Below are positions 27,682 through 36,698 of a stretch of 61,390 nt of DNA, one piece after another. The notes under the pieces were generated by a model that worked only from the letters and a program-made list of their open reading frames with translations, ran no database searches and was not told where the DNA came from. A program made the position numbers and the translations under genes. This DNA comes from Actinomadura rubrisoli. Its GTDB lineage: Bacteria; Actinomycetota; Actinomycetes; Streptosporangiales; Streptosporangiaceae. Position 1 is the stretch's first letter, and each line of letters begins with the position of its first letter. The DNA lies in NCBI RefSeq assembly GCF_004349215.1, contig NZ_SMKU01000013.1, positions 1 to 61,390 of the forward strand. Reading direction: 5' to 3'.

Positions 27682-28951
27682 GCCGGACGGCCCTGCTGTC
27701 ATCGTCGACCCGTACTCGTCGGGCGCGCTCTTCGCCGAGCCCCTCGGGCGGCACGGCGTGCCCGTCGTGGCGGTCGTCACCGGCCCGCGGCCACCGGACG
27801 CGTACGCGTCGTCCTACCGGCCCGGCGACTACCCCGAGACCGTCGTGTACGACGGCGACCTCGACGCCGTCGCGCGGCGGCTGCGGGCGCTCGGCCCGCG
27901 CTGCGTCATTGCCGGCTGCGAGTCCGGCGTCGAGCTGGCCGAACGTCTCGCGCCGCTGGTGGTGCCCGCGCTGGCCAACGTCCCGGAGCTGGCCGCGGCG
28001 CGCCGCGACAAGGCCGCCATGGCGGCGGCGGTCGCCGCGGCGGGGCTGCCCGTCATCCCGCAGATCTGCGCGGCCCGCGCCGACGAGGTGGCAGGCTGGC
28101 TGCACCAGGAGCGGCTGCACGGCGCCGACCTCGTCCTCAAGCCGCCGAAGAGCGCCAGCACCGACGGTGTCGTCAAGCTCCCCGGCGGGCGGGACTGGCG
28201 GACGGCGTTCGAGCGCGGGCTCGGCCGCGTCAACCAGTTCGGCGAGCGGGACGACCGGCTGATCGTGCAGAAGTTCGTCACCGGCACCGAGTACGTCGTC
28301 GACACCTTCAGCCACGGCGGCCGGCACGCCCTCGTCGACGTGTGCGCCTACCAGAAGGTCGACAACGGCCCCTACATGGCGGTGTACGACACCATGCGGT
28401 GGCTGGCGCCGGACGACCCGGCCGTCCCGGACCTCGCAGAGTACGTGTCCGGCGTGCTGGACGCGGTCGGGATGCGCAACGGCTCCGCGCACGTGGAGGT
28501 CATGGGCACCGCGGACGGTCCGGTGCTCATCGAGATCGGCGCGCGCCCGCACGGCGGCGGCCACCCGCGGTACAACTGGGTCGCGACCGGCGACAGCCAG
28601 ATCGACCGGACCGTCCGGTGGCTCACCGGCGGCGCGCTGCCCGGCGGCTACGAGCTGGTCCGGCACCAGGCGTGCGTCTTCCACATCGCTCCGCGCGCCG
28701 GGGTGCTGCGCGGGACGGACGTGCTCGGCGGCGTCCGGGACCTCGCGAGCCACCACTTCGCCGTGCTGAACGTCGCCGACGGGGACCTCGTTCCGGCGAC
28801 CAGGACCCTCGTGGACAGCCTGGACTTCGGGTTCGTGATCCTCTCGCACCCCGACGCGGAGCAGGTCGAGCGGGACCGGCGGGCCGTGCGCGCCCTTGAG
28901 CGGCGGCTCGTCATCGAGGCGCCGGTGGCCGCCGACGTCCTGGAACCGTAG
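27668..28951 (+). CDS. ATP-grasp ligase 2
   Basis: 427 residues from a GTG after GGAGGGAG, overlapping the hydrolase gene by 14 bases. The N-terminal Rossmann-like part reads AVIVDPYSSGALFAEPLGRH and VIAGCESGVELAERLAP, which is typical of BacD/L-amino-acid ligase relatives. The ATP-grasp core has ADLVLKPPKSASTDGVVKLP, LIVQKFVTGTEYVVDTFSHG and the metal-binding VLIEIGARPHGGGHPRY. The family makes alpha-dipeptides or other amide bonds with ATP. It is only distantly similar to ligase 1, so the two probably act on different partners, giving either a tripeptide-like product or two successive couplings. Confidence 0.88.
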   Translation: MAVPEPDGPAVIVDPYSSGALFAEPLGRHGVPVVAVVTGPRPPDAYASSYRPGDYPETVVYDGDLDAVARRLRALGPRCVIAGCESGVELAERLAPLVVPALANVPELAAARRDKAAMAAAVAAAGLPVIPQICAARADEVAGWLHQERLHGADLVLKPPKSASTDGVVKLPGGRDWRTAFERGLGRVNQFGERDDRLIVQKFVTGTEYVVDTFSHGGRHALVDVCAYQKVDNGPYMAVYDTMRWLAPDDPAVPDLAEYVSGVLDAVGMRNGSAHVEVMGTADGPVLIEIGARPHGGGHPRYNWVATGDSQIDRTVRWLTGGALPGGYELVRHQACVFHIAPRAGVLRGTDVLGGVRDLASHHFAVLNVADGDLVPATRTLVDSLDFGFVILSHPDAEQVERDRRAVRALERRLVIEAPVAADVLEP

Positions 28952-28978
28952 CCCGGCCCGGTCGGGGAGGAGGCCCCG

Positions 28979-29614
28979 GTGGGCACCGCAGTCGCCTTCC
29001 TGGCGAGTTCCCTGCTGGTGATCGTGACGCCGGGGCCCGACCTCGCGCTGATCACCCGGCTGATGCTGGAGCGCCGCACGCCGCGCCCGGCCGCCGCCGC
29101 GGCGGCCGGCATGATCACGGCCGGAGCCGCCCAGGCGGCGCTGGGCGCGGCCGGGCTCGCCGCGTTCTTCGGCGCCCACCCGGACGGCTTCACCGCCTTC
29201 CGCCGCATCGGCGCCGCCGTCCTACTGGGCTGGGCGTTCGTCGCCCTGCGCTCCGCCCTCCACCGCCCGGCGGGCACACCGGACGCAGCGCTGGCGCACG
29301 GTCCCGCCACCGAGCCGGGGCTGTTGCGGGGTGGGTTCATACAAGGGCTGCTCTGCACCGGGTCCAATCCCAAGGTGGGCGTGTTCCTGATGGCCTTCCT
29401 GCCGCAGTTCGTCCCGCCGGGCGTGGACCCGGTGGCGGGGGTGGCCTTCCTCGCGGCCTGCTACCTCACGCTGGGGCTGCTCTGGCTCGCGACGTGGATC
29501 CTGCTCGTCGGCAGGCTGGCCCCGTTCCTGCGCTCGGCGCGCGCCATGCGCCTCGTCCACGGCACGACCGCCCTCGTGTTCGGCGCGTTCGCGCTCCGGC
29601 TAGTACTGGTCTGA
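28979..29614 (+). CDS. LysE/RhtB-type amino-acid exporter
   Basis: 211 residues, GTG start behind GGGGAGGAGG. The N-terminus VAFLASSLLVIVTPGPDLAL carries the family's V-x-PGP-x signature in helix 1; GFIQGLLCTGSNPKVGVFLM is the second conserved block (N-P-K). Five to six membrane helices are evident. LysE relatives export basic amino acids and their derivatives, so export of an arginine-derived product or relief of methylarginine build-up fits the cluster. It ends 15 bases inside the convergent regulator gene. Confidence 0.9.
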   Translation: MGTAVAFLASSLLVIVTPGPDLALITRLMLERRTPRPAAAAAAGMITAGAAQAALGAAGLAAFFGAHPDGFTAFRRIGAAVLLGWAFVALRSALHRPAGTPDAALAHGPATEPGLLRGGFIQGLLCTGSNPKVGVFLMAFLPQFVPPGVDPVAGVAFLAACYLTLGLLWLATWILLVGRLAPFLRSARAMRLVHGTTALVFGAFALRLVLV

Positions 29615-31708
29615 CGGCACCGCCTCACGGCGCTCCGCAAGTTCGGCCACATAGCCGCGGAGCAGATCGGGCATGACGAACCGGTCCCGGGCGCGCTGCT
29701 CCAGCAGGCTGGCGTCGACCAGGCCGCGCAGCATGCGCCGTGCCTCGTCCGGGGGGCTCCCCGCCAATTCGGCCGCGACGCCCACCGTCACGTGCAGGCC
29801 CGGCGTCATGCCGAGCAGGCGGAGGAGGCGCCGGGACGGCTCCGGCAGCGCCGCGTGGGACGCGTCGAAGGCGAAGCGGAGCGAGGACGGCAGGTCCGCT
29901 CCGTCCAACTCGTGGAAGACCCCGCTCTCGCGGAGCTTCGCGCAGTACTGCGCGAGGTCGGCGCCGGGACTCTCCGCCATCCGCGCCGCGGCGACGCGCA
30001 ACGCGAGCGGCAGCCCCCCGCACAGCATGCCGAGCGCCGCGGCCGCGGCGGGCTCGGCGTCGACCCGCTCCCGGCCGAGCAGCTCGGCGAGCAGCGCGTA
30101 CGTCTCGCCGGACGTCAGGACGCCGAGGTCCATGCGCCGCGCCCCGTCCCGCGCGACGAGCCCCGGCATCCTGGCGCGGCTCGTGACGAGCACGGCGCTG
30201 TGCCCACCGCCGGGGATCAGCGGACGCACCTGGTCCTCGTCGCGCGCGTCGTCCAGCACGACCAGCATGCGCCGGCCGGCGAGCTGCGACCGGTACAGGG
30301 CCGCCGCCTCGTCCACGTCGGCCGGGACCTGACCGTCCGGGACGGCGAGCGCGCGCAGGAACTGGCGCAGCGCCTCGTGCGCGGTCACCGCCCGCCGGAC
30401 GGAATGGCCGCGCAGGTCGGCGTAGAGCTGCCCGTCCGGGAAGCGGTCCCGCATCCGGTGCGCCCAGCGCACGGCCAGCGCCGTCTTGCCGACGCCGGGC
30501 TGCCCGCTGACCAGCGTGACGGGTGCCCGGCCGGCGGCCGCCCGCGGGTCCGGGAGCAGCCGGCGGCTCAGCTCCGCCAGTGGCGCGGCCCGCCCGACGA
30601 AGACCCCGGCCGCGTTGGGCAGCTGCGACGGCGCCGCGTGCCGCACCGGCGCGGACGGCGGCTCGCGGTGGCGGCGCGCGGGCGGCTCGGCCTCGTCCGG
30701 CCACGGGAGCTGCTGCCGGAGCACCCGCAGATGCGCGCGGCGGATCTCGTCGCCGGGCTCGACGCCCAGCTCGTCCATCAGGCGCCGCCGCACGCAGGCG
30801 AACACGCCGAGCGCCTCGGACTGCTCGCCGCAGCTCGCCAGCACCAGCATCAGCCGCGCCTGCAGGCCCTCGTGGAGCGGCTCCTCTCGGGCGACGGACC
30901 GCAGTGTGTGCAGCGCCTGCCGGGGCCGCCGCAGCTCCATGGCGAGGTCCGCGTACGCCAGTACGCTCTCCACCCGCAATCCCGCGACGGCCACGGCCGC
31001 CGGATCCTGCCTGAGCTGCGGCACGTCCGCCAGCAGGGAGCCGTGCCAGCGGTCCAGCGCGCGGCGCGTCAGCGCGAGGGCCTCCGCGGCCCTGCCCGCC
31101 GTGCGGGCTTCGCGGGTCCGCGCCACCAGATCCTCGAAACGCGTCCGGTCGACGTGCGCCCGGTCGGTGACCAGCCGGTACCCGCCGTGGGTCCGCGCCA
31201 GCTCAAGCGGGCCGGGCGATGGCTCGCCGGACCGCATCAGGCCGCGGAGCTGGCTGACGTAGGTGTAGATCAGGCCCTGGTGCGACCGCGGCGGTCCGTC
31301 CGGCCACAGCGCCTGGGTGATCTCCTCGAACCCGGCCGCCTGCGGGAACCGCAGGGCCAGCAGCGCCAGCAGGAGCCGCAGCTTGGGCGCCTGCACGTCC
31401 GTCACGGCGCCGTCCCGCCGGATGTACAGCGGGCCGAGGATGCCGATGCCGGGCAGGTCGTTCGGGCCCGGGCGCGGCTCCTGCCTCGGTCTTCGCTGCC
31501 ACCACGCGTCGTCACCGTCCAGCCCGAGCGCGCCGCCGAGCCGCGCCAGCGTCACCGTACGCGGCCTGCGCACACGTCCCTGCTCGATGTCGCGGACCGC
31601 GCGCACACTGATGCCCGCGAGCTCTGACAGGTCGTACTGCGTGAGCCTCGCGCGCCGCCGTAACCAGCGCACCCGTTCCCCGAGCGGCTGCCCCGCCCCG
31701 TTCTCCAT
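29600..31708 (-). CDS. SARP/AfsR-type regulator with N-terminal XRE domain and NB-ARC ATPase
   Basis: 702 residues. Domain order: XRE helix-turn-helix (RARLTQYDLSELAGISVRAV, residues about 15-60), winged-helix SARP DNA-binding domain (GILGPLYIRRDGAVTDVQAP through YRLVTDRAHVD), BTAD helical domain (ALHTLRSVAREEPLHEGLQA, ALGVFACVRRRLMDELGVEP), then NB-ARC with Walker A VSGQPGVGKTALAVRWAHRM, Walker B LVVLDDARD-like stretch and ALGMLCGGLPLALRV. It lacks the C-terminal TPR of full AfsR. Two DNA-binding domains in one chain are unusual. It faces the cluster and overlaps the LysE gene end by 15 bases, so it is very likely its pathway-specific activator. Confidence 0.9.
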   Translation of the reverse strand: MENGAGQPLGERVRWLRRRARLTQYDLSELAGISVRAVRDIEQGRVRRPRTVTLARLGGALGLDGDDAWWQRRPRQEPRPGPNDLPGIGILGPLYIRRDGAVTDVQAPKLRLLLALLALRFPQAAGFEEITQALWPDGPPRSHQGLIYTYVSQLRGLMRSGEPSPGPLELARTHGGYRLVTDRAHVDRTRFEDLVARTREARTAGRAAEALALTRRALDRWHGSLLADVPQLRQDPAAVAVAGLRVESVLAYADLAMELRRPRQALHTLRSVAREEPLHEGLQARLMLVLASCGEQSEALGVFACVRRRLMDELGVEPGDEIRRAHLRVLRQQLPWPDEAEPPARRHREPPSAPVRHAAPSQLPNAAGVFVGRAAPLAELSRRLLPDPRAAAGRAPVTLVSGQPGVGKTALAVRWAHRMRDRFPDGQLYADLRGHSVRRAVTAHEALRQFLRALAVPDGQVPADVDEAAALYRSQLAGRRMLVVLDDARDEDQVRPLIPGGGHSAVLVTSRARMPGLVARDGARRMDLGVLTSGETYALLAELLGRERVDAEPAAAAALGMLCGGLPLALRVAAARMAESPGADLAQYCAKLRESGVFHELDGADLPSSLRFAFDASHAALPEPSRRLLRLLGMTPGLHVTVGVAAELAGSPPDEARRMLRGLVDASLLEQRARDRFVMPDLLRGYVAELAERREAVPSDQY

Positions 31709-32589
31709 GGTCTCCGCGTCCCCCCGCTGGAGCCTCTCCGGATGACACCGACACTAACTCCGGAGTAAAGACGGCGGCATCACTTCACCGGCACCACACC
31801 CGGAGCGGGGCACCAGGGCGCACATCACAGAAAAGCGCCCAGGACAGGGGGTGGCGCGGAAAGCGAGCGAAACCGCCACTCCGGGCGTCGGGACCAGCAA
31901 GATCAAACCCGAGCCCGCGGCCGGGCCCGGATCGGCCGCCGCCGCACCTGCCGGCGCTCCCGGCCCAGGCCGGCGGGACCAGCAGCATGCACACCGCGGA
32001 CAACGGTGAACCAGCCAATGATCTTCGCATCGGATACCTCGACATCGAGCGACATATCGAACACCTGGTATTCGCCGCTCGACACCGCTCGGATGAAAGC
32101 CATCGGACCGCCGCCGGAGATGACCGAGTCCGGACACGGTTGAACCTGAACCAATGAGGTACGTGTCCCGGGCTTCGGACAGATCTGGTCACGCTTATTG
32201 AAATCAATTTCTCGCAGTGCCCAGCACACCACGCGGTGTTCTCCGGCCACTCGCGGTGACCGGGATACGTCAACCTGCCGGAGGCGGCCAGCGCGAAGTC
32301 CTCCACGCTAGGCCCGGACCGTGCCCGCGAGCCAACATGGAGCCGACGGGCGGACGTACCGGGGCGAAGCCGTGGCGAGGCCGTGGCGTTTTCGCGCTTG
32401 CCCAGGTCGGCAGGGGTGGGTCGGTCGCCGGTGTGTTGGGCTGGGTACCGTGACTTATTACCGGATTCCTCCGGAGGGGTGGTGAGTTATCGACATAACG
32501 TGGTAAGCAACTCTCAGTTGAGTCGGCCAACGACCGCTCTCCGCTCGGCCTCGGGGATGGTTCTGCTGGCCGCCATGAAGGGAGTGGCC
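31709..32589. other. Gene-poor spacer between the nitrosourea-type cluster and the STAND/RiPP locus
   Basis: About 880 bases without a firm gene. A leftward frame 31903-32103 (66 codons, starting MAFIRAVSSGEYQVFDMSLD) has some protein-like character in its first 40 residues but a weak ribosome binding site and an Arg-rich tail, so I do not call it. The composition dips around 32200-32260 and 32440-32520, where the rightward promoter of the STAND gene should be. Confidence 0.35.
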
Positions 32590-34479
32590 GTGAACCGGGT
32601 CAGCCCGTGGGTAGGGGTCAAGGCGTTCGAGGAAAAGGACTGGGGTCGCTTCTTCGGACGTCAGGCTGAGATCCGTCAGGTGGCGGACCGGTGGCGACAG
32701 GGCCGCTTGACGATCGTGGCCGGTGAGCCCGGGATCGGGAAGACGTCTTTGCTGCGAGCCGGAGTAGTTCGGCGGTTGCAGGACGACGGGGCTCGGGTTC
32801 TGCCGATCGGAGATACCGGGGACGGGGGAGTGACCGGGTCTCCGGCGCCTGCGGCAGTGGCGCGCAATCCCTATGTCACGGCCTTGTTGTTGTCCTGGCA
32901 GCGGAACGAGGGGCCGCAGGATATGGGGCTGATCTCGTTTTTACGCGGACAGGAGCAGTACGGCCGGCGCGGTCTGCCCTTTCCTGTGCTCGTGGCTGTT
33001 GATCATTTTCATCATGTGCTGCCCGAAGCGGAGCGCCGTGGGTTTCTGGAGGAACTCGCGGAGGCCATGGCGGCGGTGCAGAACGTTCATCTGCTCATGT
33101 CGGTGCGGACCCTGGAGCTCGGTGAGCTCGGCCCGCTGCGGGATGTCCTTGGGCACAGTGATCCTTTCGTGCTCGGGCCGCTCGACCGGGACGGTGCGCT
33201 CGACGCTGTGGTGCTGCCGACAATCGGGTCCACGCTGGACTTCGCTTCCGGGGTGGCGGGGCGGTTGGTCGACGTCTTGGGCGGCCCCGCGGTGGAGCCA
33301 CTGTTGTTGCAGGTCGCGCTTGGAGCGGTGTGGGACGAGTTGTCCCCCGGAGAGGTAATGGTTTCCGCTGGGCATTTGCCGGAGCCGGAGCTGGCCCTGG
33401 CGGCGTACTGCGTTCCAGCGCTGGACGGCATTACCGGCGAGCACGGAATGCAGACCTGCGAGGTCGGTACGTGGATGCGCCGCACTCTGGTCGACCCGGA
33501 CGGGAGACCGCGCGCGGCGGCGGAGGCGGTGGTGCGGGAAGAGATGCCCGGGTCGGTGCTTCGGGCGCTGGAGAATCAGTACCTGATCCGGAGAAGTCAG
33601 ACGGGGGTCGCTCTGCGTTTTCCGCTGATCGCCGAGGCGCTGCGCCGGATCCCGGACGTACGTGCCTCTGCGGGCAGGGCCGACCCGCATGACAGCCTGA
33701 TCGCCGCGCGACTGGCGATGTCAGCAGACGACCTCCCTATCGCGACCTGGCACGCCCAGGTGGCGCTGCGGAGCGGTGGTCCGGACCGTCGGATCGTGGC
33801 CGAGGCACGGTCGCTGCTGGGCGACATCGCCTTCTACCGGCGGCGATTGGAGGACGCCGAGGAGCACTACCGGGTGGCTGCCGAGGAGTACGTGTACGTC
33901 GGTGACCTGCCCCAGGCCGGGCGATTGCTCGCCGCCATCGGGCGTCTGCGGTTGGAGCAGGGCGACCACCAGGGGGCGATGGAGAAGTTGAGTACCGCGG
34001 CTTATAGGGCGCCTGCCGATCCGCTGGTGCAGATGGGGCTGGCCAGGGCGTTCTGGACCACCGGTTCTACGAACTCAGCGCTCACGGCTTTGGACAATGT
34101 CTTGAGGCAGAGCGGTCTGGGCAACGTTGAGGCGCGGCGGTTGCGGGGAGAACTGCGGGCGGACCTCGGGCAGGCTCAGCAAGCCCTGGCGGATCTGGCG
34201 CACGTCGACCGGCACGCTCCGGCGGCGCAGCGGGCTGCGCGGCTGCTGGCCCTGGCCATGCACATGGACGGGAGCGGCCACCTGCTGGACGAACTGGACG
34301 AGATCATCGCCGCGGCGCCCCGGAGCGGTCCGGTGCTGCTTCGCGCGGCACGGGCCTGTGCGCTCTCGGGTGACGCCGCGCGCGCGGCCGACTTGGCCAC
34401 CAGGGCCCGAGTAGCGGAGGATCCTCCTCTGCCCGGACACCAGTACGCACTGGTCGAACAGCTGCTCATCGGTTCTTAA
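32590..34479 (+). CDS. STAND-class P-loop NTPase with C-terminal helical repeats
   Basis: 629 residues from the GTG behind GAAGGGAG; ATG 32575 is an alternative five codons earlier. The N-terminus NRVSPWVGVKAFEEKDWGRF and FFGRQAEIRQVADRWRQGRL is the start of a novel-STAND (nSTAND1-like) ATPase, followed by Walker A VAGEPGIGKTSLLRAGVVRR and a Walker B-like FPVLVAVDHFHHVLPEAERR. The C-terminal 250 residues are TPR-like (DAEEHYRVAAEEYVYVGDLP, LAAIGRLRLEQGDHQGAMEK). No DNA-binding or effector domain is attached. It probably acts as a signalling switch or scaffold for the adjoining peptide-maturation locus. It ends 14 bases inside the convergent membrane-protein gene. Confidence 0.8.
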   Translation: MNRVSPWVGVKAFEEKDWGRFFGRQAEIRQVADRWRQGRLTIVAGEPGIGKTSLLRAGVVRRLQDDGARVLPIGDTGDGGVTGSPAPAAVARNPYVTALLLSWQRNEGPQDMGLISFLRGQEQYGRRGLPFPVLVAVDHFHHVLPEAERRGFLEELAEAMAAVQNVHLLMSVRTLELGELGPLRDVLGHSDPFVLGPLDRDGALDAVVLPTIGSTLDFASGVAGRLVDVLGGPAVEPLLLQVALGAVWDELSPGEVMVSAGHLPEPELALAAYCVPALDGITGEHGMQTCEVGTWMRRTLVDPDGRPRAAAEAVVREEMPGSVLRALENQYLIRRSQTGVALRFPLIAEALRRIPDVRASAGRADPHDSLIAARLAMSADDLPIATWHAQVALRSGGPDRRIVAEARSLLGDIAFYRRRLEDAEEHYRVAAEEYVYVGDLPQAGRLLAAIGRLRLEQGDHQGAMEKLSTAAYRAPADPLVQMGLARAFWTTGSTNSALTALDNVLRQSGLGNVEARRLRGELRADLGQAQQALADLAHVDRHAPAAQRAARLLALAMHMDGSGHLLDELDEIIAAAPRSGPVLLRAARACALSGDAARAADLATRARVAEDPPLPGHQYALVEQLLIGS

Positions 34480-34930
34480 AGGTGCGGCGGTCGCGAGTGT
34501 CACGGATTTCGCGGAGCGTGGTGAGCGTGGCGATGTACACGGTGGCGAGTGCGGCCACCGCTCCGGCCAGCGCGGGGCGCTGGCTGAGAAGTATCAGACC
34601 TGTCGGCGCCGCACCGCCCGCTGCTCCGACACCGAGCATCCAGGACCGTACCGGGCGGCCTGGGTACCGGGCGGGTCCTGGCATCGGGGATCGCGGCTGC
34701 GGCTGCTCAGTGCGGACCTGCGGCGCGGCCTTGGCGGGCGCCGGGCGAACGTCGGCCTGGTCGATCCGGTCGGGTCCGGACTGTTTCGCGCTGGCCTTGG
34801 TGGGCTCGGCGGGGTGCACCGAACGGCTGTCGCCGACTACTTCAGCAGCGCGCGGGAACACGTTGGACTCTGGGCGCGTCACAGGGGTGGGAGCGGTCGG
34901 CCGCTGTGGTTCGGGCATTTGTCGCGCCAT
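34466..34930 (-). CDS. Small proline-rich membrane protein
   Basis: 154 residues from the ATG after AGGAG at a spacing of seven. The first 90 residues are Pro/Gln/Ala-rich and probably disordered. Two hydrophobic segments close together near the C-terminus (SWMLGVGAAGGAAPTGLILL and ALAGAVAALATVYIATLTTL) predict a membrane hairpin, followed by a basic tail REIRDTRDRRTFKNR. No family was recognised. It is wedged between two STAND-protein genes and divergent from the HTH-NB-ARC gene, so it may anchor one of them at the membrane; that is inference. Confidence 0.65.
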   Translation of the reverse strand: MARQMPEPQRPTAPTPVTRPESNVFPRAAEVVGDSRSVHPAEPTKASAKQSGPDRIDQADVRPAPAKAAPQVRTEQPQPRSPMPGPARYPGRPVRSWMLGVGAAGGAAPTGLILLSQRPALAGAVAALATVYIATLTTLREIRDTRDRRTFKNR

Positions 34931-35082
34931 GTGTGTCTCCTGACATGGTGATCGGGCTCGGTTCCATCCTTGATCTGGAGAGAGGTGTCCTGTGCCGTCA
35001 GGCACACCGATCCCAGGTCAGCGCGCCTGCACATCAGGACGAACGGCGGACGTCCGGTGTCCGGGCCTTGGACGGAGGCGGG

Positions 35083-36525
35083 ATGGCGAGATGGGCCGAA
35101 CTCCGCGGTGACTACGTCGAGCCCCGGGAGCTCGCGCAATTCCTACGGAACGTCGTCGACGACTATCGGCTGTCGATTCGCCAGCTCGCAGAACGCATGC
35201 CCTATTCAAAGTCCGTCATCTCCGAACGACTGTCCGGAAAGGCACGCCCCGAATGGAAGTTCGTCGAGGCCCTGATCGACGCGTGCGCGAGGAGCGACAT
35301 GAGGGCCAAAGCCCGGTTGAAAGCCGACGCCCAGGAGAAGTGGGAGGCGGCCGACCGGATTCGACTGACCCCAGTGGATGATGAGGTCGCCGAGGGGCTG
35401 GGGTCCCTGGATCTGCTCGTGGAACGAATCGTCGAGCGGCTTCAGAATCCGTCGTCCCACGCGGCGCCCACCGAGCCGCAGACCTTCTCTGGTAGTGCAG
35501 GTCCTTTCGAGGGGCCGGTCCCGGAGCATAACCAGCACTTCACCGGCAGGGCCGGGCTGCCGGAGCTCCTCGCCGCAGGCTTCTCCACAGGCCGGGTACA
35601 GGTGTTGCACGGTTTGCTCGGCGTCGGCAAGACCCAGCTCGCGGTGGAGTACGCGCGACGCGCCGACTCCGGGTACGAGCTGGTGGTCTGGATTCCGGCC
35701 GGTGAACCATCCCATGCAGGCTCGTCACTGGCCGCGCTGGCGCCCCGGCTCGGCCTGGAGTTCACCGGTCCGATCCTCATCATGGAAGCGGCGCGGGCGG
35801 TGCTGGCCGCGCTGCGGGACGGTGCGTTCGGCGACCGCTGGCTGATGGTCTTCGACAACGCCGGCCATGTCACCGACGATCTCCTTGGGCTGATACCGCA
35901 CGGCGGCGGCCACGTGCTCATCACTTCACGCGACCCAGCGTGGGCGTGCGTCGACAGGGTCGACGGAGCTGTCGAGGTCGAATGCTTCAGCCGTGCCGAG
36001 AGCGTCGAGTTCTTCGGACGGCGGCTGCGCCGCGGTCTGGACCAGCAGCGCTACGACCTCGCCGACGCGGAGCACTTCGCCGAAGCGCTGGGAGACCTGC
36101 CGCTTGGCATGGAACAGGGGGCCACTCTTCTCGACCGATTTCCCCGCCTGAGCGTCGCCGACTGCCTGGCCCGGCTGTCGCGCGAACCTGGCAGGGCGCT
36201 GAACGTGGCCGCTCCGACCGCCTATCCGGTGACCCTTAAGATCGCCTGGAGCCTGGCGGCCAACAAGCTCGGCACGCGTTCACCGGAGGCGCTCAACCTG
36301 TTGCGGCACTGCGCACACTGCCCGCTTGACCCGATTCCGCTCCCGGCCTCGGACTCGGGTGAGTCGGCCGAGTCATTCGTGAAGAATCTGGACGGGGAGT
36401 TCACCGCCTTGCTGGCCGACCGGTTCGGGGCGGTCGAAGAGCTGCGGCGGTCCGGGCTCGCCCGCGTTGCCGACGACGAGATCCGGGTGCACCGGCTGGT
36501 CCGCGCGCTCGTACTGGAGGAATAG
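35083..36525 (+). CDS. HTH-NB-ARC STAND protein without TPR repeats (FxsT-related)
   Basis: 480 residues from the ATG after GGAGGCGGG. Residues about 15-65 are a Cro/C1-like helix-turn-helix (RLSIRQLAERMPYSKSVISE, LSGKARPEWKFVEALIDAC). The NB-ARC core follows: HFTGRAGLPELLAAGF, Walker A LHGLLGVGKTQLAVEYARRA, YELVVWIPAGEPSHAGSSLA, Walker B WLMVFDNAGH, sensor HVLITSRDPAW, and DLPLGMEQGATLLDRFPRLS. These match block by block the NB-ARC part of the FxsT-type protein on the other strand (YDLVWWVPADQP, WLLIFDNADQ, HVLLTSRNNRW), so the two are paralogues. This one has an HTH in front and stops right after the winged-helix region. It is 170 bases upstream of the radical SAM gene and probably co-transcribed or its regulator. 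Confidence 0.85.
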   Translation: MARWAELRGDYVEPRELAQFLRNVVDDYRLSIRQLAERMPYSKSVISERLSGKARPEWKFVEALIDACARSDMRAKARLKADAQEKWEAADRIRLTPVDDEVAEGLGSLDLLVERIVERLQNPSSHAAPTEPQTFSGSAGPFEGPVPEHNQHFTGRAGLPELLAAGFSTGRVQVLHGLLGVGKTQLAVEYARRADSGYELVVWIPAGEPSHAGSSLAALAPRLGLEFTGPILIMEAARAVLAALRDGAFGDRWLMVFDNAGHVTDDLLGLIPHGGGHVLITSRDPAWACVDRVDGAVEVECFSRAESVEFFGRRLRRGLDQQRYDLADAEHFAEALGDLPLGMEQGATLLDRFPRLSVADCLARLSREPGRALNVAAPTAYPVTLKIAWSLAANKLGTRSPEALNLLRHCAHCPLDPIPLPASDSGESAESFVKNLDGEFTALLADRFGAVEELRRSGLARVADDEIRVHRLVRALVLEE

Positions 36526-36698
36526 CCAGGTCCTGTGGCCGGCGCGTGAAGCGGCCACGAGACATGCCGCAAACATGCCCAAACTGGGGTTGTGAACTTG
36601 CAGCCCGAAATCGTGTCATCATCTGCATCTGCGCTGACTGGACCAGGGATGATTCCCGCTGCACAGCGCCGCATGCGGATCCCACCGTGGAGGTTGGC

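Noticed and set aside
21147..28951. Identification of the cluster as the streptozotocin pathway itself
   Set aside because: The SznE/SznF pair fits, but no glucosamine-related gene is present and the two ATP-grasp ligases point to another scaffold.
31903..32103. Small leftward frame starting MAFIRAVSSGEYQVFDMSLD
   Set aside because: Some protein-like character, but weak ribosome binding site and an Arg-rich frame-shadow tail; not enough to call a gene.
36546..36698. An upstream ATG extending the radical SAM protein by 51 residues
   Set aside because: The extension has no resemblance to the family, and the GTG at 36699 has a GGAGG at good spacing.
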